Below are positions 37,518-47,241 of a stretch of 64,000 bases of DNA, in pieces. Both the position numbers and the translations under genes were made by a program. The notes under the pieces are model-generated. The model saw only the letters and a program-made list of their open reading frames with translations, did not search any database and was not told the DNA's origin. This DNA comes from Bacteroides bouchesdurhonensis (GTDB lineage: Bacteria; Bacteroidota; Bacteroidia; Bacteroidales; Bacteroidaceae): contig NZ_LT707006.1 in assembly GCF_900155865.1 (NCBI RefSeq), forward strand, positions 3,078,577-3,142,576, written 5' to 3'. Within the stretch, counting starts at the first letter, position 1; every line of letters starts with the position of its first letter.

Positions 37518-38670
37518 AAAGACAAAAATAGCCTATTGTATTCCCTCACTCTACTACCCGGGGGGAATGGAACGTGTATTGACTATGAAAGTAAACTATT
37601 TTGCTAAAAAGTTTGATTATGATATACACATTATCCTGACGGACGGTAAAGACAAGAAACCTTATTATGAGTTGTTACCGTTAATCACCGTACATCAACT
37701 CGACATTAATTATGATGAGTTGTATGATCAGCCTCTCCACAAGCGGCTCTTCGGTTATATCGGCAAACAACGTACTTTCAAGAAACGGCTTAACGAATGC
37801 CTGTGTCGTATCCAACCGGATATCACAATTTCACTTCTCCGACGCGACATCAATTTTATTTGTAAGATGAAAGACGGTAGCCCAAAACTCGGGGAAATCC
37901 ATCTTAATAAATCCAATTACCGAGAAATAAATGATCATCTACCCGCTCTCATTCGAGCCTTCATACAGAAATACTGGATGAAGCAATTCATCTATCATAT
38001 ACGAAAGCTGGAACGATTCATAGTCCTTAGCCATGAAGATGCAGCCAAATGGACAGAATTGGACAGTGTATCGGTCATTCACAATCCACTTTCTTTTTTT
38101 CCAGACTATCAGTCCGACTGCACTCAAAAGCAGGTGATCGCAGTTGGAAGATATATGCCTCAGAAAGGATTCGATCTTCTTGTTCCTGCTTGGAGCATTG
38201 TTAATGAAAGACATCCCGACTGGACACTCCGTATCTATGGTGACGGCAAACGGGATGAGCTACAACAACTGGTCAATTCTTTCGGGATTTCTTCTACTTG
38301 TATATTGGAACATAGCATATCGAATATTGTGGAAAAGTACTGTGACAGTTCCATCTTTGTACTGTCCTCGCGTTACGAGGGCTTTGGAGTAGTAATTACC
38401 GAAGCCATGGCTTGCGGTGTACCACCGGTTTCATTCATGTGTCCTTGTGGTCCACGAGATATCATTGATGACGGAAAAGACGGCCTGTTAGTAGAAAATG
38501 GGAATGTGAAAGAGCTAGCGGAGAAAATCTGCTATCTGATAGAAAATGAAAAAGTCCGTCAAGAGATGGGTAGGCAGGCACGCATTGATAGCGAACGTTT
38601 TAAGATTGAACATATCGCCTGTCAGTGGAAGGATTTATTCGAATCGGTTTTGCAGAAAAGAGGAAAGTGA
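37510..38670 (+). CDS. Glycosyltransferase family 4
   Basis: 386-residue GT-B retaining enzyme. The start MDKKTKIAYCIPSLYYPGGMERVL carries the glycine-rich acceptor loop; VAVGRYMPQKGFDLLVPAW-type sequence opens the donor domain, and SRYEGFGVVITEAMACGVPP gives the E-x7-E motif. Overlaps the previous gene by 8 bases and the next by 1, so it is translationally coupled. Confidence 0.92.
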   Translation: MDKKTKIAYCIPSLYYPGGMERVLTMKVNYFAKKFDYDIHIILTDGKDKKPYYELLPLITVHQLDINYDELYDQPLHKRLFGYIGKQRTFKKRLNECLCRIQPDITISLLRRDINFICKMKDGSPKLGEIHLNKSNYREINDHLPALIRAFIQKYWMKQFIYHIRKLERFIVLSHEDAAKWTELDSVSVIHNPLSFFPDYQSDCTQKQVIAVGRYMPQKGFDLLVPAWSIVNERHPDWTLRIYGDGKRDELQQLVNSFGISSTCILEHSISNIVEKYCDSSIFVLSSRYEGFGVVITEAMACGVPPVSFMCPCGPRDIIDDGKDGLLVENGNVKELAEKICYLIENEKVRQEMGRQARIDSERFKIEHIACQWKDLFESVLQKRGK

Positions 38671-39518
38671 TGAAATGGTATGAAAACTACTTGGAAGTCT
38701 ACGAAAAACCTTTTGAGGAAGCTCCACAGAGTGCTCTTGAAATTGTACGAAAAAGGTTGAAAAGCTTGAATAAGTTTACCAAGCCATTAGTTTCGGTAGT
38801 TTTGATATGCCATAATGAAGAAAAACGTTTATTAAGCTGCCTTTGGTCGCTCTGCGAAAATCAATGTAATATTCCTATGGAAATTCTGGCAGTGAATAAT
38901 AATTCTTCAGATAATACAGAGATGGTGCTACAACAATTGGGGGTGACTTACTTCAATGAATCCCGAGAAGGACCGGGGTTTGCCCGACAATGTGGACTCG
39001 ATCATACCAGAGGAAAATATCATATCTGTATTGATGCAGATACGATGTATCCGCCACATTTCATTTCAACACATTTGGGCGAGTTAATGAAACCCGACGT
39101 TGCCGGAACTTTCAGTTTATGGAGCTTTATCCCTGAAAAGGGGCACTCTAAATCCGGATTGTGGTGTTACGAAACACTAAGAGATATCTATCTAAGCATA
39201 CAGGCAATTCAACGCCCTGAGTTATGTGTACGGGGTATGGCTTTCAGTTTCAAGACAGAATTGGGAAGGGGGGTCGGATTTCGTACTGATATTCGCCGGG
39301 GGGAGGACGGATCGCTCGCTCATGCAATGAAACCTTATGGCAAATTGATATTTATACACTCACGAAAAGCTAGGGTATTAACAGGAAACGGTACACTGAA
39401 AGCTAAAGGTTCGCTACTACACAATTTTAAAATAAGATTGAGGGAAGCTTTCGTAAACATAGCTACACTCTTTACCAAAAGAACTAAATATTATGATGAT
39501 AAAGATAATCTAATTTGA
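38670..39518 (+). CDS. Glycosyltransferase family 2
   Basis: 282-residue GT-A enzyme. The start at 38670 overlaps the previous stop (TGATG) with AGAGGAAAG just upstream; the longer frame has no support. Motifs: VSVVLICHNEEKRL, AVNNNSSDNT, GPGFARQCGLD and ICIDADTMYPP (DxD). RRGEDGSLAHAM supplies the late acidic motif. Confidence 0.88.
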   Translation: MKWYENYLEVYEKPFEEAPQSALEIVRKRLKSLNKFTKPLVSVVLICHNEEKRLLSCLWSLCENQCNIPMEILAVNNNSSDNTEMVLQQLGVTYFNESREGPGFARQCGLDHTRGKYHICIDADTMYPPHFISTHLGELMKPDVAGTFSLWSFIPEKGHSKSGLWCYETLRDIYLSIQAIQRPELCVRGMAFSFKTELGRGVGFRTDIRRGEDGSLAHAMKPYGKLIFIHSRKARVLTGNGTLKAKGSLLHNFKIRLREAFVNIATLFTKRTKYYDDKDNLI

Positions 39519-41053
39519 TGAATATGATTCCTATAATAAGCATAAACAACAGACATAAGCGTAATCTGCAGCTTCTCCTTTTGGTTGCAACGATATTAAA
39601 TACCGCTTGCATAAAGGAGATGAATTTTTTTAAAGAAAAAGAGGAAAGCAACAACAAGGAAGAGGAAAAAGACGATAAAGGGTCTTTCTATCTATACCCT
39701 TTTGATAAAGAAATTCTGAATGCTTCCACTTCTTTACTTATCCGAACCAATAAGCCAATTGATGTAACTCTGATTCAGGCGGAAATCCCCGTATTAAAAT
39801 ACAATAAACAGTGGTTATTAATGCTGACACAGGATGACTGCCTGCAATCTACTTATTGTCGAACCTGGGCTGCAATCAATGGAAAGCCGATAGCTAGCTC
39901 CCAACTCTATCCCGATCCAACAGACAGTGATCCGGATAGAATGATTGACTACTATTACCATGCGGCACAGTTGCAGAAAGGAGATCTTCCACCCACAATT
40001 ATCCCTGCTGGAAAATCACTCGGAAGTACTGATGGCACAGGGAAAGAAGTTCGCTTCGCCATCACTGCAGCTATTTGGCCGGAAAAGGATATGATGACAC
40101 AGAAAGTAACAGTGACTCCCGGATTCACAGACAATAATAATTACCGTTTCTATAGAGGTGCCTCACTCGTATGGGATGATGTGTCCGAAATGCTTAACTA
40201 CGGATCGGGTATTGCTTTCCATGATGTAGAAGCTGAAAACGTAAAAGATCCCGCTTCTATCCTGGAACATTTTACTATTGCGCAGACAATCATTCAGGAT
40301 AACCTTTCGGGACGAGGATGTAAAACATTGGCTGAGCCCAATGGAAACAAAACATACATCGAAGCAGCCAATCAGTATGTTCCCATCCAAACAATGGTCG
40401 CACAAACTGAAGCTGATGATATCTATCCTTTTAAAGTAATTAACGACCTACACAAAGTTGTCCATAACAGATATTTTAACGATGATCCGAGTGAGTTCAA
40501 ACAAATGATCCTGAAAGAAATTAAGAACTTTCCTCCTAAAGCAAGAAGAGGTATTCATATTGGTGTACACAACACAGATAACAACTGGGTAGAACTGTTG
40601 TCATGGGTTAATAATACTTATGGGAAAGACGGTGATGACTCTGTCTGGTTTCCTAGTTTCGAGGAATACTATGAATATAATTATTATCGGATTCACGGCA
40701 CTATAATGGTTGAGCAGATTGATCTGAATACATTAAAACTTACTGTCAATCTTCCCAGTGAACAATATTTTTATTATCCATCTATTACCGTCAATCTGTT
40801 CGGTATTCCTTTAGAGAATGTGGCTTCTATTGAAACTGATAACGTAATCACTGGTTTCTCATACACCAATTTCGAAAATGGTTTAATGATGAATATTGAT
40901 TGCCGGAAATATCTGGTAGAACATGCAGAGAAATTTATAGAGAGGTATGAAAAAGATCAATCAAACCAATCAAATAAAGCGGATGCCATCTACTATGTAG
41001 ATATGCTCAAAGATTCAGATACCAAGACGAACTTACTTAACCGCCTCAAATAA
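39518..41053 (+). CDS. Polysaccharide deacetylase-like lipoprotein
   Basis: 511-residue predicted lipoprotein (lipobox LNTAC, Cys31) with an acidic/lysine linker (about 40-54). The core resembles NodB-type polysaccharide deacetylases in order of motifs: LMLTQDDC (Asp106-Asp107) for TFDD, GIAFHDVE near residue 234 for the zinc His motif, and LAEPNGN near 272 for the third motif. The second zinc His of HxxxH is not evident. It could remove acetyl groups from the polymer outside the cell or bind it. The start at 39518 overlaps the preceding stop (TGATGA). Family placement is moderate; activity uncertain. Confidence 0.55.
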   Translation: MNMIPIISINNRHKRNLQLLLLVATILNTACIKEMNFFKEKEESNNKEEEKDDKGSFYLYPFDKEILNASTSLLIRTNKPIDVTLIQAEIPVLKYNKQWLLMLTQDDCLQSTYCRTWAAINGKPIASSQLYPDPTDSDPDRMIDYYYHAAQLQKGDLPPTIIPAGKSLGSTDGTGKEVRFAITAAIWPEKDMMTQKVTVTPGFTDNNNYRFYRGASLVWDDVSEMLNYGSGIAFHDVEAENVKDPASILEHFTIAQTIIQDNLSGRGCKTLAEPNGNKTYIEAANQYVPIQTMVAQTEADDIYPFKVINDLHKVVHNRYFNDDPSEFKQMILKEIKNFPPKARRGIHIGVHNTDNNWVELLSWVNNTYGKDGDDSVWFPSFEEYYEYNYYRIHGTIMVEQIDLNTLKLTVNLPSEQYFYYPSITVNLFGIPLENVASIETDNVITGFSYTNFENGLMMNIDCRKYLVEHAEKFIERYEKDQSNQSNKADAIYYVDMLKDSDTKTNLLNRLK

Positions 41054-41060
41054 TAATCTT

Positions 41061-41846
41061 ATGATCACACGTAATCCTTTTGACAGATATGACCTAAAGA
41101 TTAAAAAAAATGATAGGGTTCTTGAAGTTGGTTCAGGGCACAATCCTACATTTCGTTCAAATACCATCGTAGAAAAGTATGTAGATACAAACTACCATCG
41201 TTGTGGTGATATCAAAATATACCCGCATCAAACGTTTGTCAATGCTTCGGGAGAAGAACTTCCATTCAAAGACAAGGAGTTTGATTACGTAATTTGTAAT
41301 CAAGTACTTGAGCATGTAGATGACCCGGTTCGTTTTATTCAAGAACAATGTCGCGTTGCAAAAAGAGGTTATATGGAGACTCCAAGCCTATTAGGTGAAT
41401 TTTTATTCCCTAAAAAATCACACAAATGGGTGATTCTTTATATTGACAACAAACTGGTACTGTTTGAAAAAGATAGAATGCCGGGAAATTATGCGAATAA
41501 TTATGGGGAGTTGTTTCTCAACTATCTCCCCTATCAGTCCCTGATCTATAAATTATTGTGGTACACAGAAGGAAATATAATGCTAAACCGTTGTGAATGG
41601 GTGAATGATATCGATATCATTGTGAATCCGACGGATAAAAAGTATTTATCGTTTTTTACAAATCCATGGAACAGAAAAATGGTAGAACAATTATATCCGC
41701 CAAGAAGTCTTTCCAAAGAAATAATAAAAACAGTAAGTGCTATAAAATACTTAGTTAAAAGTAAAATTAAAAGCAAAAATAATAAGCATGTAGCACTCAA
41801 TTTAAATGAATACATGAAGTTACACAACAAAAATATACAACTATGA
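41061..41846 (+). CDS. SAM-dependent methyltransferase
   Basis: 261-residue class I methyltransferase. Motif I is VLEVGSGHNP (about 20-29), motif II VDTNYH, and post-II LPFKDKEFDYVICNQVLEHVDD follows. No signal peptide. Within a polysaccharide locus it most likely methylates a sugar; the substrate is inferred from context only. It begins 7 bases after the lipoprotein and overlaps the last glycosyltransferase by 4 bases (ATGA). Confidence 0.85.
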   Translation: MITRNPFDRYDLKIKKNDRVLEVGSGHNPTFRSNTIVEKYVDTNYHRCGDIKIYPHQTFVNASGEELPFKDKEFDYVICNQVLEHVDDPVRFIQEQCRVAKRGYMETPSLLGEFLFPKKSHKWVILYIDNKLVLFEKDRMPGNYANNYGELFLNYLPYQSLIYKLLWYTEGNIMLNRCEWVNDIDIIVNPTDKKYLSFFTNPWNRKMVEQLYPPRSLSKEIIKTVSAIKYLVKSKIKSKNNKHVALNLNEYMKLHNKNIQL

Positions 41847-43057
41847 ACAATACACTTATTCTCTGTCTCGAAATTCTTTTTTGGTTTGCCCTATTCATCG
41901 TATTCTATACTTACCTGGGCTACGGTATTCTGCTCTACGCTCTTGTCAAACTGAAAGAATTTTTCGTAAAACCGGTGAAACGATCGCTGTCGGCATCGGA
42001 CAGTGACCTGCCGGAAGTGACTCTTTTCATCACAGCTTTCAACGAAGAAGAGGTAGTTGATGAGAAAATGAAAAACAGCCTCGCACTGAAGTATCCTACG
42101 GATAAACTTCACATTGTTTGGGTGACTGACGGTAGTAACGATGGCACTAACAACCGCTTAGAAACACAATGGAGCGGAATGGCAACTGTCTATTTTCAAC
42201 CGAAACGACAAGGGAAAACTGCTGCCATAACACGCGGGATGACGTTTATAAAAACTCCCATTATTGTCTTCACTGACGCCAATACAATGATAAATAGTGA
42301 AGCAATCCGAGAAATAGTGCTCGCTTTTCAAAATCCAAAAGTAGGCTGTGTGGCAGGAGAAAAACGCATTGCTGTACAAAACAAAGATGGAGCAGCTGCT
42401 GGCGGAGAAGGTATTTACTGGAAATATGAATCGACTTTAAAAGCACTTGACGCACGACTTTATTCTGCTGTGGGGGCTGCCGGAGAGTTGTTTGCAGTAC
42501 GTCGCGAACTCTTTGAACCAATGGAGCCGGATACCTTATTGGACGACTTTATCCTTTCGCTCCGTATAACGATGAAAGGATATATCATTGCTTATTGTAC
42601 CAATGCCTACGCCATCGAAAGCGGTTCTGCAGATATGCGTGAAGAAGAAAAAAGAAAGGTACGTATCGCTGCCGGTGGATTGCAATCCATCGTTCGTTTG
42701 CGTCCTTTACTAAATCCCTTCCGCTATGGGATTCTCAGTTTTCAATACACCTCACACCGGGTACTACGGTGGTCTGTTACTCCATTTTTGTTATTTGCGC
42801 TACTTCCACTAAATATAGTACTTTTGCTTTCCGGTAGTGCACCTGTATTCTATGGGATTCTGCTCATTTTACAGATCCTGTTCTACATAATGGGATTTTT
42901 GGGGTATTATTTGTCTACCAAACAAATAAAAAATAAGTTCCTTTTCATCCCCTACTACTTCCTTTTCATGAACATTAATGTACTAAAAGGTATCGGTTAT
43001 CTGAAACGAAAAAAGGGAAATGGAGCGTGGGAAAAAGCAAAACGAGCAGAGTCTTAA
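41843..43057 (+). CDS. Membrane glycosyltransferase family 2
   Basis: 404-residue GT2 enzyme with an N-terminal helix (about 8-30) and three C-terminal helices (about 310-385). Motifs in order: LFITAFNEEEVV, WVTDGSNDGT, FTDANTM (DxD), LDDFILSLRI and a KRKVRIAAGG segment in the place of QxxRW. Similar layout to hyaluronan/cellulose-type synthases. Last gene of the second unit; no clear terminator follows. Confidence 0.87.
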   Translation: MNNTLILCLEILFWFALFIVFYTYLGYGILLYALVKLKEFFVKPVKRSLSASDSDLPEVTLFITAFNEEEVVDEKMKNSLALKYPTDKLHIVWVTDGSNDGTNNRLETQWSGMATVYFQPKRQGKTAAITRGMTFIKTPIIVFTDANTMINSEAIREIVLAFQNPKVGCVAGEKRIAVQNKDGAAAGGEGIYWKYESTLKALDARLYSAVGAAGELFAVRRELFEPMEPDTLLDDFILSLRITMKGYIIAYCTNAYAIESGSADMREEEKRKVRIAAGGLQSIVRLRPLLNPFRYGILSFQYTSHRVLRWSVTPFLLFALLPLNIVLLLSGSAPVFYGILLILQILFYIMGFLGYYLSTKQIKNKFLFIPYYFLFMNINVLKGIGYLKRKKGNGAWEKAKRAES

Positions 43058-43132
43058 CTCAATGTATCAGGAAATACAACTAATTGATTGATAATTCTAT
43101 AAATTGTATAAACAATTGACCAATTCTTTTGT

Positions 43133-43140
43133 TATCTTTG
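43133..43140 (+). promoter_or_regulatory. Promoter -7 box of hybrid kinase gene
   Basis: TATCTTTG matches TAnnTTTG, 34 bases before the ATG at 43175. Confidence 0.5.
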
Positions 43141-43174
43141 CCGATAGACAATACTCCTATAATCTATAAAGAAC

Positions 43175-45856
43175 ATGAACAGGACATTACATGATGCAAG
43201 CAATGCACAAAGGATATTGAAACTTACTGCTGATACGATGCTACTGATTGATCGGGACGGTGTTTGCATGGATATCGATACTCATAGTGAGTTGTGGTTT
43301 CTACAAGAAGAAAAATTACTTGGCAAAAATATATTTAAATTACTCCCCGAATACACAAGAGAGAAGGTACTTCCTACTTTCCAAATTGTATTGAATGAAC
43401 AACGAAGTATCAGCAAGAATTTCAAACTGGAATTGTCAAATGATACATATTATTTCAAATGTATCATGTACCCTTACGATGACATGGTGCTGTGTCAATA
43501 TCGCGACATCACGCAACGTAGCAATGTGAAACGCCTGCTAGAACATGCAAACAGGAATCTACGAGAAATACAGAAGGTAGCACAGATTGGGCAGTGGACG
43601 TACAATACCCGGGAAAATATATTCCATTATATGGGACATACTGGGATTCTATGCACCGAAGAGGTGAAAAGCATTTCATTTAACGACTATAAGCAATATA
43701 TCGTTGAAGAGGACCGTAATATCTTCAACGAGTGGTGCAAAAGAAACATAGAAAACTTTGATCAGGAAAGTATTAGCTATCGTATTCTTCATGATAATGA
43801 AATATACTATGTGCAGCTTCAAGCATATTCGCACGAACAACTTTCTGACGGTAGCTTTCACATCGAAGGATATATCCAGAATATCACCGATACTCAACGT
43901 CGTAGAAACGATATCAATACCTTGACACACGCTATCAATAATGCCAAAGAGAGTATCTTCGCTACTAAAGATGATGGTACGCTCATCTTTGCCAACCGAC
44001 AATTTATGCAAAATCATGGAATTACCGAAAATGAGGATATCGGTAAGCTGAAAATCTATGAGGTGGTAGCCGACATAAGTACACAAGAGGAATGGCGCGA
44101 ACGATGTAGGAATATTATGACTTCAGGAAGCAATTATATTGTCCAAAAACCATCTAAGAATAACAAGGATATTTTAGCGTACGAGGGTATCATGTATAAT
44201 GTTACCAATGATTCAGGAGAGGAAAGTTACTGGTCGTTCAGCCATGATATTTCTGAAAGATTACGTTATGAGGCGCAAATCAAACGATTGAATCAAATCA
44301 TGGATACGACAATCAACAATCTTCCCGCAGGTATTGTCGTGAAGGATATTAATAATGATTTTCGTTATATCTACCGAAACCGAGAATCATATAACCGAGA
44401 TATTTGTAATGGAGATTCTATCGGCAAAAATGATTTCGACTACTATCCGTTAGAAGTAGCTGAGGAGAAAAGAAAAGGAGATATTGAAGTTGCCACCACC
44501 GGAAAGGAGCTTCATTGGACAACTGAGGAAAAAGATAAGAATGGAAATTTACTGATCCTTGACAAACGAAAAATACGTGTGGATGGTGATGATATGACTT
44601 CTTCAATTATTATCAGCATAGAATGGGATATCACAGCCATGGAACTGATGAAACGGGAATTACAAGCCTCTAAAGAAAAAGCGGAATTATCTGATAATTT
44701 AAAGTCGGCATTTCTTGCTAATATGAGCCATGAAATCCGTACTCCGTTAAATGCCATTGTCGGATTTTCACATTTAATTGCCGAAAGTGAAGATCGGGCA
44801 GAACGAAAATCGTATTATGCAATTGTTGAAGCCAATAATGAACGTTTGTTGCAATTGATCAATGAGATACTCGATCTCTCAAAGATTGAATCTGGATTTA
44901 CAGAATTTACTTATGGTCCTACAAATCTCCACAAACTTTGTAAAGAGGTGCACGACGCTCATGTATTCCGCACTCCGCCGGGGGTTAGTCTAATCTATGA
45001 ACCCTCAAACGAGAAGTTGATGATAGAAACGGACAAGAACCGTGTGTTCCAAGTATTCTCAAATCTGATCGGAAATGCTTTCAAATTCACGAAAGAAGGA
45101 AATATCAGTTATGGATTTGAACAAAAAGATAATCGTATTATCTTTCACGTTACTGATACCGGAGCGGGTATTGAGCCAAGTAAAGTAGGACGGATATTCG
45201 AACGCTTCGCTAAACTAAATAATTATGCGCAGGGCACTGGGTTGGGATTGTCAATCTGTAAAACGATTATTGAAAAACTTGGAGGAGAAATTTCGGTTAC
45301 ATCAGAAGTTGGCAAAGGTACTACTTTTACTTTTCATCTTCCTTATGAGGCTGAGCAACTCTCGGCAGAATCATCGACGTTACCAAACGGAACTGCTTCA
45401 TTATCCGATGAATCTCAACAATCTGATAGTAATAATCCTATTGTAGACGACGAGTCGTCTGTCTCTACTAGAACCGAAGTAGAAAAATCTTCTTCTAAGC
45501 CTACCATATTAATTGCTGAAGATACCGACAGCAATTATGATTTGCTAAATGCTATTTTAGGTAAGCAATATAGGCTAGTACGAGCACATGATGGCATAGA
45601 AGTTGTCACCATGTATGATGAAGTAAAACCGGATCTCATTTTAATGGATATAAAGATGCCTAATCTGGACGGATTCGAGGCCACAAAAATCATTCGCGAA
45701 TTATCGTCTGAGGTACCTATCATCGCTCAAAGTGCTTATGCGTATGGTCATGATCTGAAAACTGCTAAAGAAGCGGGATGCAATGATTTTATTGCCAAGC
45801 CGATCTCACAGGTCAAATTAAAGGAAATAATAAAGCAATGGCTACCGCAAACTTAA
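43175..45856 (+). CDS. Hybrid sensor histidine kinase with several PAS domains
   Basis: 893 residues, no signal peptide or membrane helix, so cytosolic sensing. Domains in order: PAS near 15-115, a second PAS near 130-235, a third near 245-360 (AINNAKESIFATKDDGTLIFAN), a fourth near 375-490, HisKA with phospho-accepting His519 in NMSHEIRTPLN, HATPase_c with the DTGAGI and GTGLGLSI boxes, a Ser/Glu-rich linker, and a receiver with phospho-acceptor Asp825 in LILMDIKMPNLDG. No output domain and no adjacent response regulator; signal may pass to a distant partner. Its place directly after the polysaccharide locus suggests, but does not prove, control of matrix production. Confidence 0.93.
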   Translation: MNRTLHDASNAQRILKLTADTMLLIDRDGVCMDIDTHSELWFLQEEKLLGKNIFKLLPEYTREKVLPTFQIVLNEQRSISKNFKLELSNDTYYFKCIMYPYDDMVLCQYRDITQRSNVKRLLEHANRNLREIQKVAQIGQWTYNTRENIFHYMGHTGILCTEEVKSISFNDYKQYIVEEDRNIFNEWCKRNIENFDQESISYRILHDNEIYYVQLQAYSHEQLSDGSFHIEGYIQNITDTQRRRNDINTLTHAINNAKESIFATKDDGTLIFANRQFMQNHGITENEDIGKLKIYEVVADISTQEEWRERCRNIMTSGSNYIVQKPSKNNKDILAYEGIMYNVTNDSGEESYWSFSHDISERLRYEAQIKRLNQIMDTTINNLPAGIVVKDINNDFRYIYRNRESYNRDICNGDSIGKNDFDYYPLEVAEEKRKGDIEVATTGKELHWTTEEKDKNGNLLILDKRKIRVDGDDMTSSIIISIEWDITAMELMKRELQASKEKAELSDNLKSAFLANMSHEIRTPLNAIVGFSHLIAESEDRAERKSYYAIVEANNERLLQLINEILDLSKIESGFTEFTYGPTNLHKLCKEVHDAHVFRTPPGVSLIYEPSNEKLMIETDKNRVFQVFSNLIGNAFKFTKEGNISYGFEQKDNRIIFHVTDTGAGIEPSKVGRIFERFAKLNNYAQGTGLGLSICKTIIEKLGGEISVTSEVGKGTTFTFHLPYEAEQLSAESSTLPNGTASLSDESQQSDSNNPIVDDESSVSTRTEVEKSSSKPTILIAEDTDSNYDLLNAILGKQYRLVRAHDGIEVVTMYDEVKPDLILMDIKMPNLDGFEATKIIRELSSEVPIIAQSAYAYGHDLKTAKEAGCNDFIAKPISQVKLKEIIKQWLPQT

Positions 45857-45976
45857 AAGATCAAAAACAACCAAACAGGAACAAATGATAGATAGCAAAA
45901 GGACAAAATAAAGCGGCTACTTGACAGAAATAAGCATATAAAATAAATTGAATAAAAAATAGAGATCAAAGGAAGT

Positions 45977-47104
45977 ATGAAGGCTTTTTACAGATTATTT
46001 TATTATATATCGATTTTACTAACAGTAATTCTTGCAATCTTAACATTAGCCGGAGCTTTTGTTGAAGATACTCCACCGGATAGTTCAATGTTATTGCCTT
46101 TCATCGGATTAATATTGCCTGTGCTTTTGCTTATGAATCTAGCTGTGGCTATCTATTGGATTATTCGCTGGAGATGTTGGGTATTTATTCCAATCATTGC
46201 TATTGTGGGTAATTGGACATTTCTGAGTCGTATACTACAATTTCCTCTCTTCGATTCGGCTGCTAAGCCCAGAACAAGTATGATTATCGAAAAGAGAAAT
46301 CAAGCAGGTAATAATCTGGAAATAACGGTAGCAACTTACAACGTTAATAGTTTTAATCAAGAATATACGGGGTATTCCTGTAAACAAATTGCCGAATATA
46401 TGAAGAGTCTTGGAGTGGATATCTTCTGTTTTCAGGAATTTGGAATCAATAAAGAGTTTGGAGTGGATAGCCTTTATGTGGCACTTTCAGAATGGCCTTA
46501 TCATTATATTCCTTCTTCTCCTGAAGGAGAAAGTCTTCTTCAGCTCGCTTTGTTCAGCCGTTATCCGATCAAGGATCAACAGCTGATTACTTACCCGGAG
46601 TCTAACAACTGCAGTCTTTGGTGTGACATTGACTTCAATGGACACACAGTCCGTCTATTCAACAATCACTTGCAAACCACTGATGTTAGCAGTAACAAAC
46701 ATAAACTGGAAAAGGAACTTAAAGCTGATAACTCTGCTAGAATTGAGCTTGCAGCTATTACCTTGGCAGACGGTCTGCACAATAACTTCAAAAAACGTGC
46801 CGCCCAAGCTAATAAAATCAATCAACTGATTACAGCTTCCCCCTATCCTACTCTAGTCTGCGGTGACTTCAACTCTCTACCTTCCTCTTATACTTATCGC
46901 ACTGTGAAAGGAAATCTGAATGATGGTTTCCAGACCTGTGGACACGGGTATATGTATACTTTCCGTCATTTTAAACATTTGCTAAGAATCGACTATATTT
47001 TTCATTCTCAGGAGTTTGAAGGAATGGATTATTTTTCTCCGGATATTAATTACAGTGATCATAATCCAGTGGTGATGAGGATGAAATGTAGAGCCAATAT
47101 ATAA
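45977..47104 (+). CDS. Endonuclease/exonuclease/phosphatase-fold membrane protein
   Basis: 375 residues. Two or three N-terminal helices (about 8-95) anchor an EEP domain. Catalytic landmarks are TYNVNSF, FCFQEFG (metal-binding Glu), FNNHLQT, CGDFNS and YSDHNPVV (catalytic His pair). The fold includes nucleases, inositol phosphatases and sphingomyelinases, and many anchored Bacteroides relatives are uncharacterised. No promoter box is visible in the 120-base gap after the kinase gene, so read-through from the kinase is possible. Confidence 0.85.
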   Translation: MKAFYRLFYYISILLTVILAILTLAGAFVEDTPPDSSMLLPFIGLILPVLLLMNLAVAIYWIIRWRCWVFIPIIAIVGNWTFLSRILQFPLFDSAAKPRTSMIIEKRNQAGNNLEITVATYNVNSFNQEYTGYSCKQIAEYMKSLGVDIFCFQEFGINKEFGVDSLYVALSEWPYHYIPSSPEGESLLQLALFSRYPIKDQQLITYPESNNCSLWCDIDFNGHTVRLFNNHLQTTDVSSNKHKLEKELKADNSARIELAAITLADGLHNNFKKRAAQANKINQLITASPYPTLVCGDFNSLPSSYTYRTVKGNLNDGFQTCGHGYMYTFRHFKHLLRIDYIFHSQEFEGMDYFSPDINYSDHNPVVMRMKCRANI

Positions 47105-47108
47105 CAAT

Positions 47109-47153
47109 CCCCTTATTTTAGCCTTTTCATAAACCGAAAAGAGTAAATAAGGG
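47109..47153. terminator. Hairpin between convergent genes
   Basis: CCCCTTATTT (47109-47118) with AAATAAGGG (47145-47153) and an inner CCTTTTC / GAAAAG pair form an imperfect hairpin. It begins 5 bases after the EEP gene stop and lies 89 bases past the TonB receptor stop on the other strand. Confidence 0.6.
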
Positions 47154-47241
47154 AATTGCGTTCTAAAGTGATTTTAATCTATTGGATCTTTAATTCCAAA
47201 ATTCTATCTTGTCAACTCTTTACTCTGAATATTTGCTATTA

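Noticed and set aside
43676..44086. 136-residue minus-strand frame opposite the hybrid kinase
   Set aside because: Antisense shadow of PAS domains with no independent start signals.
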